A DNA stretch of 6,732 nucleotides from Puniceicoccales bacterium. Lineage in GTDB: Bacteria; Verrucomicrobiota; Verrucomicrobiia; Opitutales; UBA953. This document shows, piece after piece, positions 5,947 to 6,732 of the stretch. Location: contig JAITPT010000149.1 of NCBI GenBank assembly GCA_031289285.1, positions 1 through 6,732 of the forward strand, written 5' to 3'. Within the stretch, counting starts at the first letter, position 1; each line of letters starts with the position of its first letter. Below the pieces are notes generated by a model, which made no database searches, was not told where the DNA came from, and saw only the letters and a list, made by a program, of their open reading frames with translations. Both the position numbers and the translations under genes were made by a program.

Positions 5947-5972
5947 CACTTTTCAGGTCAAGTGATTTTTTT
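5947..5972 (+). terminator. Weak terminator-like stem with T7, possible mfd 3' end
   Basis: CACTT (5947-5951) pairs with AAGTG (5960-5964) around an eight-base loop and is followed by A and seven T (5966-5972). The stem is short and AT-rich, so efficiency would be low, and it lies about 230 bases beyond the mfd stop. No stronger hairpin with a T-run was seen nearer the gene. Confidence 0.22.
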
Positions 5973-6070
5973 AGTCTGGTTAAATATTCGGGACGAAAAA
6001 AAGGGGGAAGCGTTACATTTTGATTTTGAAGAACTTGTGGTTTTTGGTTTTTAGGGGTGGTTTAGGGATG

Positions 6071-6089
6071 GTGTGTGTGGGGGGGGGGG
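6071..6089 (+). repeat. (GT)4 followed by an 11-G homopolymer
   Basis: GTGTGTGT (6071-6078) is followed directly by eleven G (6079-6089). It lies in non-coding DNA, so no reading frame is switched. Such runs slip during replication and are also prone to sequencing error; the exact length should not be trusted. Confidence 0.8.
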
Positions 6090-6127
6090 CGAAGATACCA
6101 AGCCTGCGCCCAGTGGCGACGCACCGG

Positions 6128-6179
6128 AGGCGCGAAGAGAAAACCGCAGATAACACAGAGGGCGCAGATATAAAGAGCG
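6128..6179 (+). repeat. Dispersed repeat copy B (compact)
   Basis: AGGCGCGAA (6128-6136) is followed almost at once by the core (6140-6179), which differs from copy A at three positions. This looks like the unexpanded form of the unit. Weak similarity continues for about 15 bases past both cores, where each copy has a GCG-rich stretch followed by GAAGG. Confidence 0.7.
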
Positions 6180-6382
6180 GCGGCGGCGAAGGATTTCGCC
6201 TTTGGGTGGTGCGGATTGCACAAGATTTTGGAGCGGTCGCGTGTGTGGATTTTTTTCGACAGAGTAATGGAGTGATTTCGAGGGAGGTCTCAATCCGAGA
6301 TGTCCAAAAAATTGCGCGCCACAACCACGTCCGATTATTTCACACGAAGGCTCGAAGGCCGGCGCACAATGGCGTTTTAGGG

Positions 6383-6403
6383 TTTCGTTAGAATTTCGTT
6401 AGA
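6383..6403. repeat. 11-bp tandem repeat over the stop codon of the Rpn-like gene
   Basis: TTTCGTTAGA occurs at 6383-6392 and again at 6394-6403, an 11-base period. The right-hand unit contains the TAA stop (6401-6399) of the minus-strand gene, so the left unit supplies a second TAA just after it. Probably a small replication-slippage duplication. Confidence 0.6.
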
Positions 6404-6731
6404 GTTTCTCGATTTCCTCAACGGAGAGACCCGTTACTTGGGCGATTGCAGATGCGTCGAGGTGCATTGCTTTGAGCTTGCGGGCAGCTTCGAGTTTTTC
6501 CTGTTTTGCCTTGGCAGCAATCTCGGCGGTTCTGGTGCGCTCGGCTTCAAGCGCGGCGGCGGCTTTGGCGCGTTCGGCTTCGATTTCAACGGTGGCCCGG
6601 GCGCGTTCTTCGGCAATTCCTTTGGTAACTCCCTCGGCAACACCCTCGGCGCGGGAGGTGCGAAAGGCCGTTATCGCGATGCTCTTGGCGTCTTCGATTT
6701 TGCGATACAGGAGACGTTCCATGCTGTTGTA
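6399..6731 (-). CDS. C-terminal tail of a probable Rpn / PD-(D/E)XK-type transposase-nuclease family protein
   Basis: The frame is open from the window edge (codon 6731-6729) to TAA 6401-6399, giving the last 110 residues. There is an in-frame ATG at 6722, but the codons before it are also open and no ribosome binding site precedes it, so the protein probably starts outside the window. The segment has a SRAEGVAEGVTKGIAEE stretch, then a long charged helix with an EAER-type repeat (EIEAERAKAAAALEAERTRT, about residues 48-67), and ends ARKLKAMHLDASAIAQVTGLSVEEIEKL-like. An 'EG.AEG' run followed by a short 'I..xTGLS.EEIEKL' helix-turn-helix-like tail is typical of the C-termini of Rpn recombination-promoting nuclease relatives. 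The catalytic domain lies outside, so activity cannot be judged. The long helix suggests a coiled coil. Confidence 0.6.
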   Translation of the reverse strand, partial: YNSMERLLYRKIEDAKSIAITAFRTSRAEGVAEGVTKGIAEERARATVEIEAERAKAAAALEAERTRTAEIAAKAKQEKLEAARKLKAMHLDASAIAQVTGLSVEEIEKL

Positions 6732-6732
6732 G

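Larger units (their letters stand above)
5714..6398. other. Non-coding interval downstream of mfd
   Basis: No frame here looks like a gene. The 99-codon plus-strand frame at 5512-5811 and the minus-strand frames across it are shadows of mfd and translations of purine tracts and repeats. The interval holds two copies of a dispersed repeat, a 30-base polypurine tract (5735-5764), a weak terminator-like stem, a (GT)4-G11 run, and a tandem CGAAGGCT/CGAAGGCC at about 6345-6360. The mfd and Rpn-like genes converge here. Confidence 0.6.

Noticed and set aside
6013..6391. Frames of 80-123 codons on both strands upstream of the Rpn-like gene
   Set aside because: They run through the G11 tract and repeat copy B, have no domain and no start signal.

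Overview
The window is 6.7 kb of bacterial chromosome, GC-rich within genes and less so between them. It is built around one large housekeeping gene, mfd (transcription-repair coupling factor, 1976-5713, plus strand). Divergent from it is a membrane zinc-metalloprotease-like gene (1028-1933, minus). Both edges carry pieces of mobile or recombination-linked genes: the C-terminal end of a REP-associated tyrosine transposase (RAYT; 2-232, plus) on the left, and the C-terminal tail of a probable Rpn/PD-(D/E)XK-type protein (6399-6731, minus) on the right. No rRNA, tRNA or CRISPR array was seen.

The probable source is a Verrucomicrobiota bacterium, perhaps near Opitutales. This is inferred from gene style: an Ala/Pro-expanded Mfd, a RAYT with nearby palindromes, an Rpn-like tail, and degenerate intergenic repeats of the 'accgcagataacacagag' kind. 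It is not proven by any marker gene here.

Region by region: 1-232 is the RAYT tail. 233-1027 has no convincing gene but is dense in repeats: a 63-nt near-perfect palindrome (314-376), a duplicated 16-mer containing an ATG (469-484 and 647-662), a 44-nt piece matching the protease gene at 40 of 44 positions (495-538), a second hairpin (673-705), and a degenerate periodic repeat (953-1019) that ends a few bases from the protease stop codon. 1028-1933 is the protease-like gene. 1934-1975 is a 42-nt divergent gap holding both ribosome binding sites. 1976-5713 is mfd. 5714-6398 is non-coding, with two more copies of the periodic repeat in the opposite orientation (5729-5800 and 6128-6179), a polypurine expansion and an 11-G run. 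6399-6731 is the Rpn-like tail.

Functionally, Mfd pushes stalled RNA polymerase off damaged DNA and recruits UvrA; all its catalytic motifs are present. Nothing links the protease to repair except its position. The less ordinary content is in the flanks: palindromes probably mobilised by RAYT, a small decayed or copied piece of the protease gene, and an interspersed repeat family present on both sides of the mfd locus.
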